DNA of 47,341 bases from Hymenobacter sp. (GCA_025353745.1 JANXOE010000155.1:1-47341); one strand, 5' to 3'; counted from the stretch's first letter, positions 1 to 8,703 are shown. The notes: generated by a model from the letters alone, not told the origin. Translations and numbers: made by a program.

Positions 1-1
1 C

Positions 2-229
2 ATCTACAAAATCCGGCCGGGCCTGCCGCCGTTCCTGTTCTTCATCGGCGGCGAAACCTACCCCAGCATCAGCAGCAGCGCCGGGCGCTTCCGCGACAAG
101 CTGGGGGCCCTCGGCGCGCCGCCGCGCTACACCGTGGAGCCGGGCAAACACCACATCCCCATGGTGTTGCAGCTGTATTGGCAGCACAACATCGTCTACC
201 AGGAACTGCTGAAAATGGTGGGCGCGTAG
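2..229 (+). CDS. alpha/beta hydrolase, C-terminal fragment (5' cut by window edge)
   Basis: Only the last 75 residues are present; the reading frame is open from the left edge and ends at TAG 227-229. The fragment has a hydrophobic strand (PPFLFFIGGETY) followed by a helix-rich stretch and a KHHIPM motif, where the histidine sits as the catalytic histidine does near the C-terminus of alpha/beta-hydrolase fold esterases and dienelactone-hydrolase-like enzymes. The nucleophile and acid residues lie outside the window, so substrate cannot be inferred. High GC and codon use match the core chromosome. Confidence 0.6.
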   Translation: MYKIRPGLPPFLFFIGGETYPSISSSAGRFRDKLGALGAPPRYTVEPGKHHIPMVLQLYWQHNIVYQELLKMVGA

Positions 230-547
230 TGCCGGGGTGTTCGCGCAAGCGAAGACTTGAAAGCTGTTCAAAAAAATAAACCCCTTGAAAAAGGCGGTCA
301 TGCCCATCTGGCGTCTGCCTGCCGAAGCATAACGGTCAAATTACTTTTCGGATGGGCTTTTAAGAATTTTATTGGATATTTTTGGCTTAAATGCGAAAGC
401 CCCGATTCACCTATGGGGTATGTTTGCTACACAAGTAGGGCGAGGGCAGCCCCAACTTCTTTTACGTGTTGTAAAGGGTCGTTTACAGAATGTAAAAAGC
501 TTGAGCCTTACTTAAATACCTATGCCTTCAGCTAAATAGGTTATAGC
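230..547. other. intergenic region, no supported gene
   Basis: This stretch is clearly more AT-rich than its flanks. A 92-codon open frame crosses it at 257-535, but its translation is low in secondary-structure pattern, rich in scattered cysteines and has no family resemblance, so I do not call it a gene. No hairpin with a T-run or clear TAnnTTTG promoter is obvious. Confidence 0.5.
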
Positions 548-1264
548 CTATGGAGCGTAGCTTCCCTTATCACGTTTCCTACTCTCTCGCTGTTGCTTCC
601 GAGTCAATGTCGGAACAATGCGGCAGGCCACTGATGACCCACCATTGCTGCTGTAACAAGGATAGGGAATAGTCGCTGCAAAGGCCTGCCATTGGCTAGA
701 AGTTTGAATGATAGCTGAGGTCCGCGTAATAAAAGTGCTAACTATAAGAGCTTCTGGTAGTGACTGTTGTACCTGTGGATTCGCCCACGATTGCACGCGG
801 TATCCAAGCGGCCCCGTTTGTTCGATAGTGTAGGATACCCCGTCTAAAGTACGCTGCCACTTCGCAATGGCTTCTTCGGTCGGAACCATTAAAATTTGGG
901 TAGAATCTGCTAGATGAAAAAGGGCTGCTACTGTGCTAGTAGGCAGCTGCTTAGTGGTAGAATAGACCCGGTGCGTTGGAACTGGTGTTCCGGCTTCTTC
1001 CGCCCACAAGAGTACTTGTCCGTGGTACTCTCCTGCCGGAGTTTGCCAGAAGTCCAGCACTTGACCACTCATAGACAAGCGAACATGTTTGACGGTCGAA
1101 GTCGTTTGTAAATCAGGCAAAGAGAGCTGGGTGCGTTGTTCTTGTAACCAGCGAGTTATAAAGATTGAAGTCTCCTGCGGAGCCAACGCTAGCGGTTGAC
1201 CTTGGCTATAGCCAGTTACCGCGAGTAGCCAATAAGCGATGATGAGTAGACCTGTCTTTAACAC
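548..1264 (-). CDS. hypothetical secreted protein
   Basis: I do not recognise the family. From a GTG start at 1264 the protein is 238 aa and opens with a signal-peptide-like segment (LKTGLLIIAYWLLAVTG then SQGQ), which places the mature protein outside the cytoplasmic membrane. An upstream TTG at 1330 would add 22 residues in front of the hydrophobic core, which is less typical of a signal peptide, so I prefer the GTG. The mature part is glutamine- and threonine-rich, mostly short beta-like segments, without lipobox or metal motif, and ends in a basic tail. The gene is lower in GC than its right-hand neighbours and stands alone on the minus strand. The start is uncertain. Confidence 0.6.
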   Translation of the reverse strand: MLKTGLLIIAYWLLAVTGYSQGQPLALAPQETSIFITRWLQEQRTQLSLPDLQTTSTVKHVRLSMSGQVLDFWQTPAGEYHGQVLLWAEEAGTPVPTHRVYSTTKQLPTSTVAALFHLADSTQILMVPTEEAIAKWQRTLDGVSYTIEQTGPLGYRVQSWANPQVQQSLPEALIVSTFITRTSAIIQTSSQWQAFAATIPYPCYSSNGGSSVACRIVPTLTRKQQRESRKRDKGSYAP

Positions 1265-1581
1265 CTCTATGCGATTTTCGAAAACCCCTTTCTCGAAAAA
1301 AACTATAATTTGACGCGCAACTAATTTCAACTAAAACTACCACTTTTCCCAGACTTGTCCGAGACGCAGAATTATGTATAGAGACAACAGACTAAAACCA
1401 TTCTGCTCGTGTGTAGTAGCCAGGTGTCTTCAATGCCAGATCTATAGCAAAATAATGAACACAACCTGTACTCAAAATGGCGGGCCTGTTGCCAGCCGCA
1501 CTTCAGAAGCGCGGGCAAGAACGCACCCCAAACGCGGCCCATGCTTTCAGCGGAAATTCCTGCTCTCCCGCCCTGGTGCTG
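1265..1581. other. intergenic region, no supported gene
   Basis: The left half is AT-rich and should hold the promoter of the minus-strand gene ending at 548. The right half (from about 1490) is GC-rich and lies downstream of ogt. Open frames here on both strands are compositional shadows. I see no RNA gene or strong terminator. Confidence 0.45.
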
Positions 1582-2073
1582 CTACCCAAACAGCCCGCCC
1601 TGTGCGGGTTGCTCGAAGGCCAGCAGCCAGCGCTTGCGCACCAGCCCGCCCGCGTAGCCGGTGAGGCTGCCGTCGGCCCCGACGACGCGGTGGCAGGGGC
1701 ACACAATGGCGATGGGGTTCTGGCCGTTGGCCGCGCCCACGGCCCGCACGGCCCCGGGGTTGCCGAGCAGCTTGGCCACGTCGAGGTAGGAGGCGGTGCG
1801 GCCGTGGCCAATGCCGGCCAGGGCCCCCCACACCCGCCGCTGAAAATCGGTGCCCGCGACGGGCGCGCAGGCCAGGTCAAAGTCGCGCAGCTCGCGGCCG
1901 AAGTAGGCGGCCAGCTGCTCGTGCGCCGGGCGCAGGCAGGCGGCCACGGCTGCCCGTGCGGTGGGCGCCGCGGGGCCCTCCGCGAAGCGGATGGCGTGCA
2001 GGCCGGCGTCGGAGCCGGTGAGGGCCATCAGCCCGATGGGCGAATACAGGTGAGCGGTGGCGGTGGCGGGCAT
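1582..2073 (-). CDS. ogt: methylated-DNA--[protein]-cysteine S-methyltransferase
   Basis: Suicide repair protein that moves the alkyl group from O6-alkylguanine in DNA to its own cysteine. The 163-aa protein has the usual length of Ogt. The family signature is plain: VCPCHRVV at 124-131 with acceptor Cys127, the preceding GRTASYLDVA helix-turn-helix segment around residues 91-100 with FQRRVW before it, and NGQNP/ GGLVRKRWLL after it, which correspond to the asparagine hinge and the conserved G-G-x-x-x-K segment. It starts at ATG 2073. It lies 56 bp downstream of the glycosidase gene on the same strand and may be cotranscribed. No Ada-type N-terminal regulatory domain is attached. Confidence 0.95.
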   Translation of the reverse strand: MPATATAHLYSPIGLMALTGSDAGLHAIRFAEGPAAPTARAAVAACLRPAHEQLAAYFGRELRDFDLACAPVAGTDFQRRVWGALAGIGHGRTASYLDVAKLLGNPGAVRAVGAANGQNPIAIVCPCHRVVGADGSLTGYAGGLVRKRWLLAFEQPAQGGLFG

Positions 2074-2129
2074 GGGCGGCGGATAGAGTCATCGCAAGAA
2101 ACGAAAGTTTTCGCCGCCCATCGTCCAGG

Positions 2130-3323
2130 CTACCGGGCCGGCACCGGCGCCCGGCGCGGCGCAGGCGCGGCCGCCACCGCCGCCTGGGCCGCCCACAGGG
2201 CCTCGGCGCTGGGCTGGTGCAGCACGCGGGCGGGGCCGGGCCGGCCGAGGTCGGCGTCCCACAGGCCGGACTGGTGCCACTGGTCGAGGTGGTCCCAGTC
2301 GGGGCGGTCGACGATGGGGTAGAGGCAGGCCCCCCACAGCGGCAGGCCGGCGGCGCGCACGGCGGCGCACTCCTCGCCGATCATGCGCAGCCACAGGGGC
2401 CGGTCGACGCCCGGGTGGCTGGTTTCGGTGAGGGCGAAGGGGCGCTGGTAGCGCCGGTGGGCTTCGCGCAGCAGCTCGCGCAGGGGCCGCCAGCGCGGGT
2501 CGGGCACGGCATCGTTCCAGCCCAGCTTCTGGTGCGGGCTCAGCTGCCACTGGTTGTCGTAATAGTAGTTGAAGCCCACGATGTCGAGCAGGCCGGCGTG
2601 GCCCCCCAGCTCGGGGCACAGCCGCCCGCTGAGCATGTCGGTGGCCTGAAACTGGTTGACGTGCGCCTCGCGGGCCGCGCGGGTTTCGCCGGCCGGGGCC
2701 CCCAGCGGCGGCACGATGCTCACGAGCGGCTCGGTGGTGAGCAGGCGGATGCCGGGGTCGGCCTCGCGCAGGGCGTGGGCGCCCTCGACGTAGGCGCGCA
2801 TCAGCTCGTATTTCACCTGCCAGCCGTTGTGGTTGGAGTACGGCGAGGTGCCGCGCGCGTCGCCGCCGAGCCACGAGATGAAGCTCACCTCGTTGATGGG
2901 CGTGACGACGAGCACGCCGTCGGGCCGCTGGCGGCGGTAAAAATCCACGAAAGCCCGGCACAGGGCCGCGAAGCGTTGGGCGAAGAGCGGGTGCAGCGGC
3001 GTCAGGTCGTCGGGGTAGCCGAAGTGGCACAAGTCCCACACCTGCTGGATGTTGTGGCGCTGCCCGGCGTCGAGCATCGCCTGCACGGTGCTGAAATCGT
3101 AGCGGTAGGGCGTTTTTTCGATGTGGGCCCAGCGGATGCCCTCGCGCACGGTGCGGATGCGGAACGGCGCCAGGGCCGCGTAGTCGTCGTCGATGAGCGG
3201 CAAATGGCCGGTGAGGGGCAGGAAATCAACGCGGTGGCCGAAGGCGTTGAGCTGGTCGGTGCATTCGAAGCCGCCCCACCAGAACGACTGGAACGGGCTG
3301 GCTTCCGGAGTGAAAAAATCCAT
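2130..3323 (-). CDS. glycoside hydrolase family 1-like protein
   Basis: A 397-aa protein with the layout of a retaining (beta/alpha)8 glycosidase. The general acid/base glutamate is probably E145 in TPINEVSF and the nucleophile E300 in LTETSHPG, at the ends of strands 4 and 7 as in clan GH-A. Other clan-like features are FGYPDDL near residue 101 and GFNYYYDNQW at 250-259. The start ATG 3323 gives MDFFTPEASPFQSFWWGGFE, like the opening of family 1 enzymes. The protein is shorter than typical GH1 beta-glucosidases (about 450 aa), so the substrate is unknown. No signal peptide is seen, so it is probably cytoplasmic. The C-terminal 30 residues are Ala/Pro-rich and probably disordered. Confidence 0.75.
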   Translation of the reverse strand: MDFFTPEASPFQSFWWGGFECTDQLNAFGHRVDFLPLTGHLPLIDDDYAALAPFRIRTVREGIRWAHIEKTPYRYDFSTVQAMLDAGQRHNIQQVWDLCHFGYPDDLTPLHPLFAQRFAALCRAFVDFYRRQRPDGVLVVTPINEVSFISWLGGDARGTSPYSNHNGWQVKYELMRAYVEGAHALREADPGIRLLTTEPLVSIVPPLGAPAGETRAAREAHVNQFQATDMLSGRLCPELGGHAGLLDIVGFNYYYDNQWQLSPHQKLGWNDAVPDPRWRPLRELLREAHRRYQRPFALTETSHPGVDRPLWLRMIGEECAAVRAAGLPLWGACLYPIVDRPDWDHLDQWHQSGLWDADLGRPGPARVLHQPSAEALWAAQAAVAAAPAPRRAPVPAR

Positions 3324-3431
3324 AATAAGCTGGGCAGGTGGAATATGCGGCCTCCGCGCGCGGGGCCGGGAAGGCTTCCTTGTACCCCAAAAGCGCCGAT
3401 GAGGTTCCGTAGGGGCCCCCGGCGCGGCCGC

Positions 3432-4349
3432 TCAGGCGCGGCTGCGCAGGTTTTTGGCTTCCACGAAAATGCGCTGCACTTCGGGGTGCGCGGCCCGGAT
3501 GGCGTCTTGCAGGCGCTCGATAGCGGCGGCCACTTCGGCGGCCGGCAGGGCGTCGGCGAAGTCCACGTCAAGGGCCAGCACCACGTCGGCGGGCCCCAGG
3601 TACATGGTCAGGGGCGAGCGGACGGCCTCGACGTGGGGCTGGGCGCGGGCGATGCGCTCGAAGTCGGCCAGCGTTTCGGCGTCCACGCCCTGGCCCACCA
3701 GCAGCCCCTTGGTGCGGTACACCAGGAACACGGCCACGCCCATCAGCAGCAGCCCGATGGCGACGGACGCCGCCCCGTCGAGGTACGGATTGTTCAGGTA
3801 ATGCCCCAGAAAAACGCCCAGCCCGGCGATGAGCAGGCCCACCAGCGCCGCCGAGTTTTCGAGCACCTGGGCAAAGGCCGACGGGTCCTTGCTGGTGCGC
3901 AGGGAGCGAAAAAAGCCGCCCGGGTGGTTCTCCAGGAACGCCTTGATGGACAGGTAGGCCGCCACGCCTTCAAAAACAACCGAGAAGCCGAGCACGATGT
4001 AGTTCCACTTCGCGTCCTCCATCGGCTGGGGGTGGAGGATGTGCTTGACGCCTTCGTAGAACGACATGCCGCCGCCCACCGAAAACACGAGCATGGCCAC
4101 GATCAGCGACCAGAAATACAGCTCTTTGCTGCGCCCAAACGGGTGCTTGGCGTCGGGCGGGAGCTGGCTCTGGGCCGTGCCGTAGAGCAGCAGCCCGCCG
4201 TTGCCGGTGTCGACGAGCGAGTGGATGCCCTCGGAAAGCATGGCCGACGAGCCCGTGGCGTAGGCCGCCACAAATTTGCTGAGCGCGATGGCCACGTTGG
4301 TGGCGATGCCCCCGTAGAGGGAGATTTTGGAGGAATTGGACGACGACAT
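3432..4349 (-). CDS. cation diffusion facilitator (CDF) family transporter
   Basis: Inner-membrane divalent metal/proton antiporter. The 305-aa protein has about six membrane segments and the CDF signature: LSEGIHSLVDTGN around residues 35-47 with the metal-site H and D residues, then HPFGRSKELYFW. A cytosolic C-terminal domain follows with DVDFADALPAAEV and ends HPEVQRIFVEAK, the ferredoxin-like fold of this family. The substrate (Zn, Fe, Mn, Co) cannot be read from sequence. ATG 4349 is chosen over TTG 4358. The gene diverges from the permease gene at 4481, and the 131 bp between them must hold both promoters; GTAATTTG lies just upstream of this start. Confidence 0.92.
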   Translation of the reverse strand: MSSSNSSKISLYGGIATNVAIALSKFVAAYATGSSAMLSEGIHSLVDTGNGGLLLYGTAQSQLPPDAKHPFGRSKELYFWSLIVAMLVFSVGGGMSFYEGVKHILHPQPMEDAKWNYIVLGFSVVFEGVAAYLSIKAFLENHPGGFFRSLRTSKDPSAFAQVLENSAALVGLLIAGLGVFLGHYLNNPYLDGAASVAIGLLLMGVAVFLVYRTKGLLVGQGVDAETLADFERIARAQPHVEAVRSPLTMYLGPADVVLALDVDFADALPAAEVAAAIERLQDAIRAAHPEVQRIFVEAKNLRSRA

Positions 4350-4466
4350 AAGGGGCAAATTACGGCGCGGGCGCCGCCGGGCGCGTTCGGTGAACGGGGC
4401 GGGTGGCCCGGGGGGCCGGCGGAGCGCAAACGGCGGCGGTACGGCCCGGGTTGGGGCCGGGGCCCT

Positions 4467-4474
4467 ACTTTCGC
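4467..4474 (+). promoter_or_regulatory. candidate -7 box of the permease gene
   Basis: TACTTTCG matches the Bacteroidota TAnnTTTG -7 element at seven of eight positions and ends only six bases before the ATG at 4481, implying a nearly leaderless transcript. No convincing -33 TTTG lies 19-20 bp upstream, so the call is tentative. Confidence 0.4.
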
Positions 4475-4480
4475 CCCCCT

Positions 4481-5824
4481 ATGCCGCAGCCCACCCTTCA
4501 GCGCCGCCTGGGCCTTGTGCAGGCCACTGCCCTTAATATGATCGACATGGTGGGCATCGGGCCCTTCGTGACGCTGCCGCTGGTGATGGGCTTCATGGGG
4601 CCCAACTTCCTGCTGGCCTGGCTGGTGGGCGCGGGCCTGGCCGTGGTCGACGGCCTCATTTGGAGCGAGCTGGGCGCGGCCCACCCCGAGGCGGGCGGCT
4701 CGTACCGCTTCCTCAAGCTGGCGTATGGCCCGCAGAAGTGGGGCCGGTTCATGTCGTTTCTCTACGTGTGGCAAACGCTGGTGCAGGCCCCGCTGGTGCT
4801 GGCGTCGGGGGCCATCGGCTTCGCCCAGTACTTCGGCTACCTGGTGCCGCTCCCGGCGTGGTGGCAGCCCAGGCTGGTGTCGGGGGCCGTGGTGCTGCTG
4901 TTGATTGCCCTGCTCTACCGCCGCATCGAGGACATCGGCAAGCTCGGCGTGCTGCTGTGGGTGGGCGTGCTCGGGCTGATGGGCTGGCTGATTTTTGGGG
5001 GCCTGACGCACGCCCACTACCCGGTGGCGTGGCTGCCGGCGGGCGGCGCGGGGGCCCTGCCCAAGCTGCTGCTCTCGGCCGCCCTGGGCCAGGCGGCCGT
5101 CAAAACCATCTATTCCTACCTCGGCTACTACAACGTGTGCCACCTGGGCGGCGAAATTGTGAACCCGCAGCGCGTCATCCCGCGCAGCATTTTCCTGAGC
5201 ATCCTGGGCATCTCGGCGCTGTATTTGTTGCTGAACTGGAGCGTGGGCACGGTGGTGCCCTGGCAGGAAGCGGCCCGCTCGCCGTTCATCGTCAGCACGT
5301 TCGTGGAACGGATTTACGGGGCCGCCGCCGCGCAGGCGGCCACGGCCCTGGTGCTGCTGGTGGCGTTTGCCTCGCTCTTCGCCGTGCTGTTGGGCTACTC
5401 GCGCATCCCTTACGCGGCGGCGGCCGACGGCGAGTTCCTGCCCATCTTCGGCAAGCTGCACCCCACCAAGCAGTTCCCCTACGTGTCGCTGCTGATTTTG
5501 GGGGGCCTGGGCTTCGTCTTCAGCCTGCTGTTTCGGCTGGGCGAAGTCATCACGGCCATCCTGGCCATGCGCATCCTGGTGCAGTTCGTGGGGCAGGCGG
5601 TGGGGCTGGTGCTGCTGCGGCGCCGGCGCGGCACGGGGGCCCTGCCCTTCAAAATGCCGCTCTACCCGCTGCCGGTCATCATCGCGGTGGTGGTGTGGCT
5701 GGCCGTGTTCTGGAGCACGGGCCCCAAGTTCATGCTTTCCGGCCTGGGCGTGATTGCCGCCGGCACGGTGGCGTTTTTGCTTTGGAGTAAGCGGCTGAAA
5801 CGATGGCCGTTTGAAGGCCGGTAG
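4481..5824 (+). CDS. APC superfamily amino acid permease
   Basis: A 447-aa protein with about twelve hydrophobic segments. TM1 carries the broken-helix motif of APC transporters (MVGIGPFVTLPLVMG), followed by LGAAHPEAGGSYRFL, the conserved G-G-x-Y loop, and by GGEIVNPQRVIPRS after TM6, the usual E-x-x-N-P-x-x-x-I-P motif. It probably imports amino acids or related amines; the exact substrate is not deducible. The start at 4481 is preferred to an in-frame ATG at 4403 because the extra 26 residues are Arg/Gly/Pro-rich and a -7-like box lies between the two. The 3' end is 6 bp from the convergent toxin gene. Confidence 0.92.
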   Translation: MPQPTLQRRLGLVQATALNMIDMVGIGPFVTLPLVMGFMGPNFLLAWLVGAGLAVVDGLIWSELGAAHPEAGGSYRFLKLAYGPQKWGRFMSFLYVWQTLVQAPLVLASGAIGFAQYFGYLVPLPAWWQPRLVSGAVVLLLIALLYRRIEDIGKLGVLLWVGVLGLMGWLIFGGLTHAHYPVAWLPAGGAGALPKLLLSAALGQAAVKTIYSYLGYYNVCHLGGEIVNPQRVIPRSIFLSILGISALYLLLNWSVGTVVPWQEAARSPFIVSTFVERIYGAAAAQAATALVLLVAFASLFAVLLGYSRIPYAAAADGEFLPIFGKLHPTKQFPYVSLLILGGLGFVFSLLFRLGEVITAILAMRILVQFVGQAVGLVLLRRRRGTGALPFKMPLYPLPVIIAVVVWLAVFWSTGPKFMLSGLGVIAAGTVAFLLWSKRLKRWPFEGR

Positions 5825-5830
5825 CCGGGC

Positions 5831-6151
5831 TTACAAAAAACTTAAATCAGGACTGTTGCGGCTGGTATGGTGGAAAAAAACGAAAGCGACGGCCGTGGCG
5901 CTGACTTCGTAAATAATCACGTATTCCTTCCTAAACACGGCCCTGCGCAGGTTGATGTCCGGGGCCTCAGGATACTCGTGAGCCGGATAAGCGAGGGGCA
6001 GCGGAGCCAATGTTTCAAACAAAAAATTTAAAACATCGCTGGTAAACTTACGGCCTCGGGCGGATGAAGTCCGCCCCGTATACTTTTCAGTAAGGGCTAG
6101 TTCGCGTACAAATTCATCGCTGAGGGTAACGGTACGGCCGTTTCTGATCAC
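5831..6151 (-). CDS. ParE/RelE-type toxin of a toxin-antitoxin pair
   Basis: A 106-aa protein whose C-terminal half has the RelE/ParE pattern: NLRRAVFRKEYVIIYEV followed by a FVFFHHTSRNSP strand, where the basic residues and aromatic strand match the active face of this fold. The start is GTG 6151 and the first bases overlap the antitoxin stop (GTGA, 4 nt), showing translational coupling. Family knowledge suggests a gyrase poison or ribosome-dependent mRNase; sequence alone does not separate them. It ends 6 bp from the convergent permease gene. Confidence 0.8.
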   Translation of the reverse strand: MIRNGRTVTLSDEFVRELALTEKYTGRTSSARGRKFTSDVLNFLFETLAPLPLAYPAHEYPEAPDINLRRAVFRKEYVIIYEVSATAVAFVFFHHTSRNSPDLSFL

Positions 6152-6372
6152 AAGCCCAAGCGTTCCATGGCTTCTTCGGCCGATATACGCGGGGCCGCTA
6201 TTGCTTGCGCAAGCTTGCTATTGTAGGCTTCCGACGACAGCGCTTGCCCCGGCCATCCCAACGGCAGATCGTCGTCGAGCCGAATCATTTTTTTATCGAG
6301 CAGCTCCGTCAAAGCAGCGAATACCGCCGCCTCGTTTTCTGGTTCAGGAACGTGTAAAATGAGCGTTTTCAT
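6148..6372 (-). CDS. antitoxin of the ParE/RelE-type pair
   Basis: A 74-aa acidic protein placed first in the pair. It begins MKTLILHVPEPENEAAVF and ends in a helix, SAEEAMERLGL, as in short RelB/Phd-like antitoxins encoded before RelE-type toxins. The middle contains a proline/glycine stretch that may be the flexible toxin-wrapping segment. Function is assigned by position and size, since no strong DNA-binding motif is readable. Its stop overlaps the toxin start by 4 nt. Autoregulation is usual for such pairs, but I see no clear operator in the 43 bp before it. Confidence 0.7.
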   Translation of the reverse strand: MKTLILHVPEPENEAAVFAALTELLDKKMIRLDDDLPLGWPGQALSSEAYNSKLAQAIAAPRISAEEAMERLGL

Positions 6373-6415
6373 ATGCTAAAGTTACCTTGAAAAGATCCAG
6401 CGGGGCTGCTCATGC

Positions 6416-6931
6416 TCACCCCAGCTGCTTCTCGTAGCAGAAGAACCGCAGCCCCGGCCGGAACGCCAGCGTGATTTCGCCCGCAAAGCGGTAGCCCAGC
6501 TTCGGGAACAGGCGCTGCGTGGCCGCGTTTTCCGAGTTCGTGTCTACGCGCAGCGCGCGCAGGCCCCGGGCGCGGGCCTCGTGCTCGGCGTGCGCGAGCA
6601 GGGCCCCGGCCACGCCGCGGCCCTGGGCGGCGGGGGCCACGGCGAGGCGGTGCGTCACGAGGGCGGGCTCGGCGGCGTCCCAGTCGGCGCCGGCGTACTC
6701 GGCGTCCTGGTCCTGGGTGAGGGCGGCAACGCCTTCGAGGGCCCCCAGGCGCTCGGCCACCCACAGGTGCCGGCGCGCGATGTCCTGCCGGAACACGGCT
6801 TCGCTGGGGTACTCGGTGGTCCACTGGAAGTTGCCGGCGGCGTTCATTAGCGGCACCACGGCGCGCACCAGCGCCACCACGGCCGGCAAGTCGGCCGCCG
6901 TGGCGCGGCGAATGGTCAGGTCGGCGCCCAT
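6416..6931 (-). CDS. GNAT family N-acetyltransferase
   Basis: A 171-aa protein with the acetyl-CoA binding motif A of the GNAT fold: LAVAPAAQGRGVAGALL around residues 95-111 (Q/R-x-x-G-x-G/A), followed by LRVDTNSENAATQRLFPKLGY, the motif B helix. It begins LTIRRATAADLPAVVALV, a typical GNAT first strand and helix. The substrate is unknown. It starts one base after the hemB stop on the same strand, so it is cotranscribed with hemB; nothing in the sequence suggests a functional link beyond that. Confidence 0.92.
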   Translation of the reverse strand: MGADLTIRRATAADLPAVVALVRAVVPLMNAAGNFQWTTEYPSEAVFRQDIARRHLWVAERLGALEGVAALTQDQDAEYAGADWDAAEPALVTHRLAVAPAAQGRGVAGALLAHAEHEARARGLRALRVDTNSENAATQRLFPKLGYRFAGEITLAFRPGLRFFCYEKQLG

Positions 6932-6932
6932 G

Positions 6933-7919
6933 CTAGCCGCGGCGCAGCGCCTCGGCCGCTTCTTTGGCGAAGTAAGTGAGGATGGCGTCGGCCCCGGCGC
7001 GCTTGATGCTCAGCAGCACTTCCAGCATGGTGCGCTCGCCGTCCATCCAGCCGTTGAGGGCGGCGGCCTTGATCATGGCGTACTCGCCCGACACGTTGTA
7101 GGCCGTGACGGGCAGGTGGGTGTGGTCCTTCACCTCGCGGATGACGTCGAGGTAGCTCAGCGCGGGCTTCACCATCACCATGTCGGCGCCTTCGGCCTCG
7201 TCGAGGGCCAGCTCGCGCAGGGCCTCGCGGCGGTTGGCCGGGTTCATCTGGTAGCTTTTCTTGTCGCCTTTTTTGGGGGCCGAGTCCAGCGCGTCGCGGA
7301 AGGGGCCGTAGAAGGCCGAGGCGTACTTGGCCGTGTAGCTCATGATGCTCACGTTTTGGAACGCATTTTCGTCGAGCACCCGCCGGATCCAGGCCACGCG
7401 GCCGTCCATCATGTCGCTGGGCCCGATGATGTCGGCCCCGGCGCGGGCCTGGGCCAGGGCCATCTGGCCGAGCACCTCCAGGGTGGCGTCGTTGAGGATT
7501 TCGCCCGAGTCCACGTCCACCACGCCGTCGTGGCCGTCGCTGCTGTAAGGGTCCATGGCCACGTCGGTCATGACGACCACCTCCGGAAACTGCCGCTTGA
7601 TGGCCGCCACCGTCTGCAAATACAGCCCGTCGCGGTTGGCCGACTCGCGGGCCAGGCGGTCCTTCTTGTCGTCGCTGATGCTCGGAAACGGCGCGAACGC
7701 CTTGATGCCCAGCTCCACGCAGCGCCCCACCTCGTCGATAATCGTATCGGCCGAGTAGCGGTAGATGCCGGGCATGGACTTCACCTCCAGCCGCTGGTTT
7801 TGGCCTTCGATGACGAACAGGGGAAAAATAAAATCGTGGGCGGTGAGGCGGGTTTCCTGCACCATGTCGCGGATAACCTGCGATTTACGGTTGCGGCGGG
7901 GGCGGTCGGTGGGGAGCAT
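6933..7919 (-). CDS. hemB: delta-aminolevulinic acid dehydratase (porphobilinogen synthase)
   Basis: Condenses two 5-aminolevulinate molecules to porphobilinogen, the second committed step of heme synthesis, in the cytoplasm. The 328-aa length is standard. Recognisable elements are RRNRKSQVIRDMVQET at the N-terminus, TDVAMDPYSSDGHDG, DKKSYQMNPANRREALREL with one active-site lysine, and MVKPALSYLD with the Schiff-base lysine. The metal loop has aspartates rather than the cysteines of zinc enzymes, which points to a Mg/K-dependent type. ATG 7919 is chosen because the 42 residues reachable upstream (to 8045) look non-native and overlap the next gene. It leads the hemB-GNAT pair. Confidence 0.95.
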   Translation of the reverse strand: MLPTDRPRRNRKSQVIRDMVQETRLTAHDFIFPLFVIEGQNQRLEVKSMPGIYRYSADTIIDEVGRCVELGIKAFAPFPSISDDKKDRLARESANRDGLYLQTVAAIKRQFPEVVVMTDVAMDPYSSDGHDGVVDVDSGEILNDATLEVLGQMALAQARAGADIIGPSDMMDGRVAWIRRVLDENAFQNVSIMSYTAKYASAFYGPFRDALDSAPKKGDKKSYQMNPANRREALRELALDEAEGADMVMVKPALSYLDVIREVKDHTHLPVTAYNVSGEYAMIKAAALNGWMDGERTMLEVLLSIKRAGADAILTYFAKEAAEALRRG

Positions 7920-7923
7920 CAAG

Positions 7924-8571
7924 TTAAGAGCGAGCGTTTTTTTGTTGGCGCAGAAGGTAAACGAAGAGAAGTACCAAGCCAAGGACAAGCAAGGCAACAC
8001 CGGCCGCGAAGAGAATGTTGGCAAGAAGTGCGTTCCCAAGGGCATCGGCTAAAGTCGCTGCCTGGCCTGAATTGGCTGCCAAATAGGAACATACAAGCGC
8101 TAATGCTCCTAGCCCCAGAGAGATAAAGCCGCCGTTTTTAAGATCGGATGGCTTTGACTTAAAAGCGGCAAAACGCCGTGCTTTCACCTTGGTCGAATCG
8201 TTGGGCCGGCGCGGCGCAAACCACCCGATACGAGTCGGCCGCCGTTGCGCGGCCGGCGCAACCGTGCGCCACCGCACCTGCGGGCGGGCAATCGACTCCG
8301 TAAAATGACGAGTGGAATAGGCCGGACGGGAAACTTTGCTGGCCCCTTGGGTTTCAAGGTGTATTTTGCTCAGCGCAAACGGGTTGGGCCGTTTCGTAGC
8401 GGGGCCCGGCAGCCCCGTTGGCTCGAATCGAAACGCCGCCTTCTGGCTGCGGCACCCGCTCTCACCGGCCCCAAGCAACAGCAAAAAACCGAAAAACCAG
8501 CGGTTGCGGCAATGAGAGATGCCCAAGGCTTTGAAGCTGGTTAGGAAATCTATTCCGGGGCACCTGCTCAT
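7924..8571 (-). CDS. hypothetical lipoprotein-like membrane protein, copy 1
   Basis: Function unknown. The 215-aa protein starts with a hydrophobic segment ending in a possible lipobox (LLLGAGESGC near residue 40), continues with CRSQKAAFRFEP, then an Arg/Pro-rich low-complexity linker, and ends with two predicted membrane helices (FISLGLGALALVCSYLAA and ILFAAGVALLVLGLVLLFVY). The protein at 8704-9222 has the same layout: Cys-x-Ser, an aromatic F-x-P motif, a basic linker and two C-terminal helices. The two are therefore likely paralogues. The gene ends 4 bp before the hemB start on the same strand. Both the lipid anchor and topology are inferred. Confidence 0.6.
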   Translation of the reverse strand: MSRCPGIDFLTSFKALGISHCRNRWFFGFLLLLGAGESGCRSQKAAFRFEPTGLPGPATKRPNPFALSKIHLETQGASKVSRPAYSTRHFTESIARPQVRWRTVAPAAQRRPTRIGWFAPRRPNDSTKVKARRFAAFKSKPSDLKNGGFISLGLGALALVCSYLAANSGQAATLADALGNALLANILFAAGVALLVLGLVLLFVYLLRQQKNARS

Positions 8572-8703
8572 TTGGCGTTCAAGTAGAGCGTTTTGAAATA
8601 ATTTTCACAAGTTACTCAACCACAGACCTAAAAATAACTGTACAGTCAAAGCAAAAACAGCGCAACCGCGTGCCCGGCCGCCGCGAAGCTCGGGCCGCCC
8701 CGC

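Noticed and set aside
257..535. 92-codon open frame on the plus strand
   Set aside because: No family resemblance, irregular composition and no promoter; probably chance in an AT-richer gap.
1477..2322. 281-codon plus-strand frame over ogt
   Set aside because: Ala/Gly-rich shadow of ogt and the end of the glycosidase gene.
2217..4541. 774-codon plus-strand frame antisense to the GH1-like and CDF genes
   Set aside because: His/Gly/Val/Gln-rich translation is the usual antisense shadow of GC-rich genes; the minus-strand proteins have clear motifs.
6519..8126. 535-codon plus-strand frame antisense to GNAT and hemB
   Set aside because: Compositional shadow; hemB and GNAT are unmistakable on the other strand.
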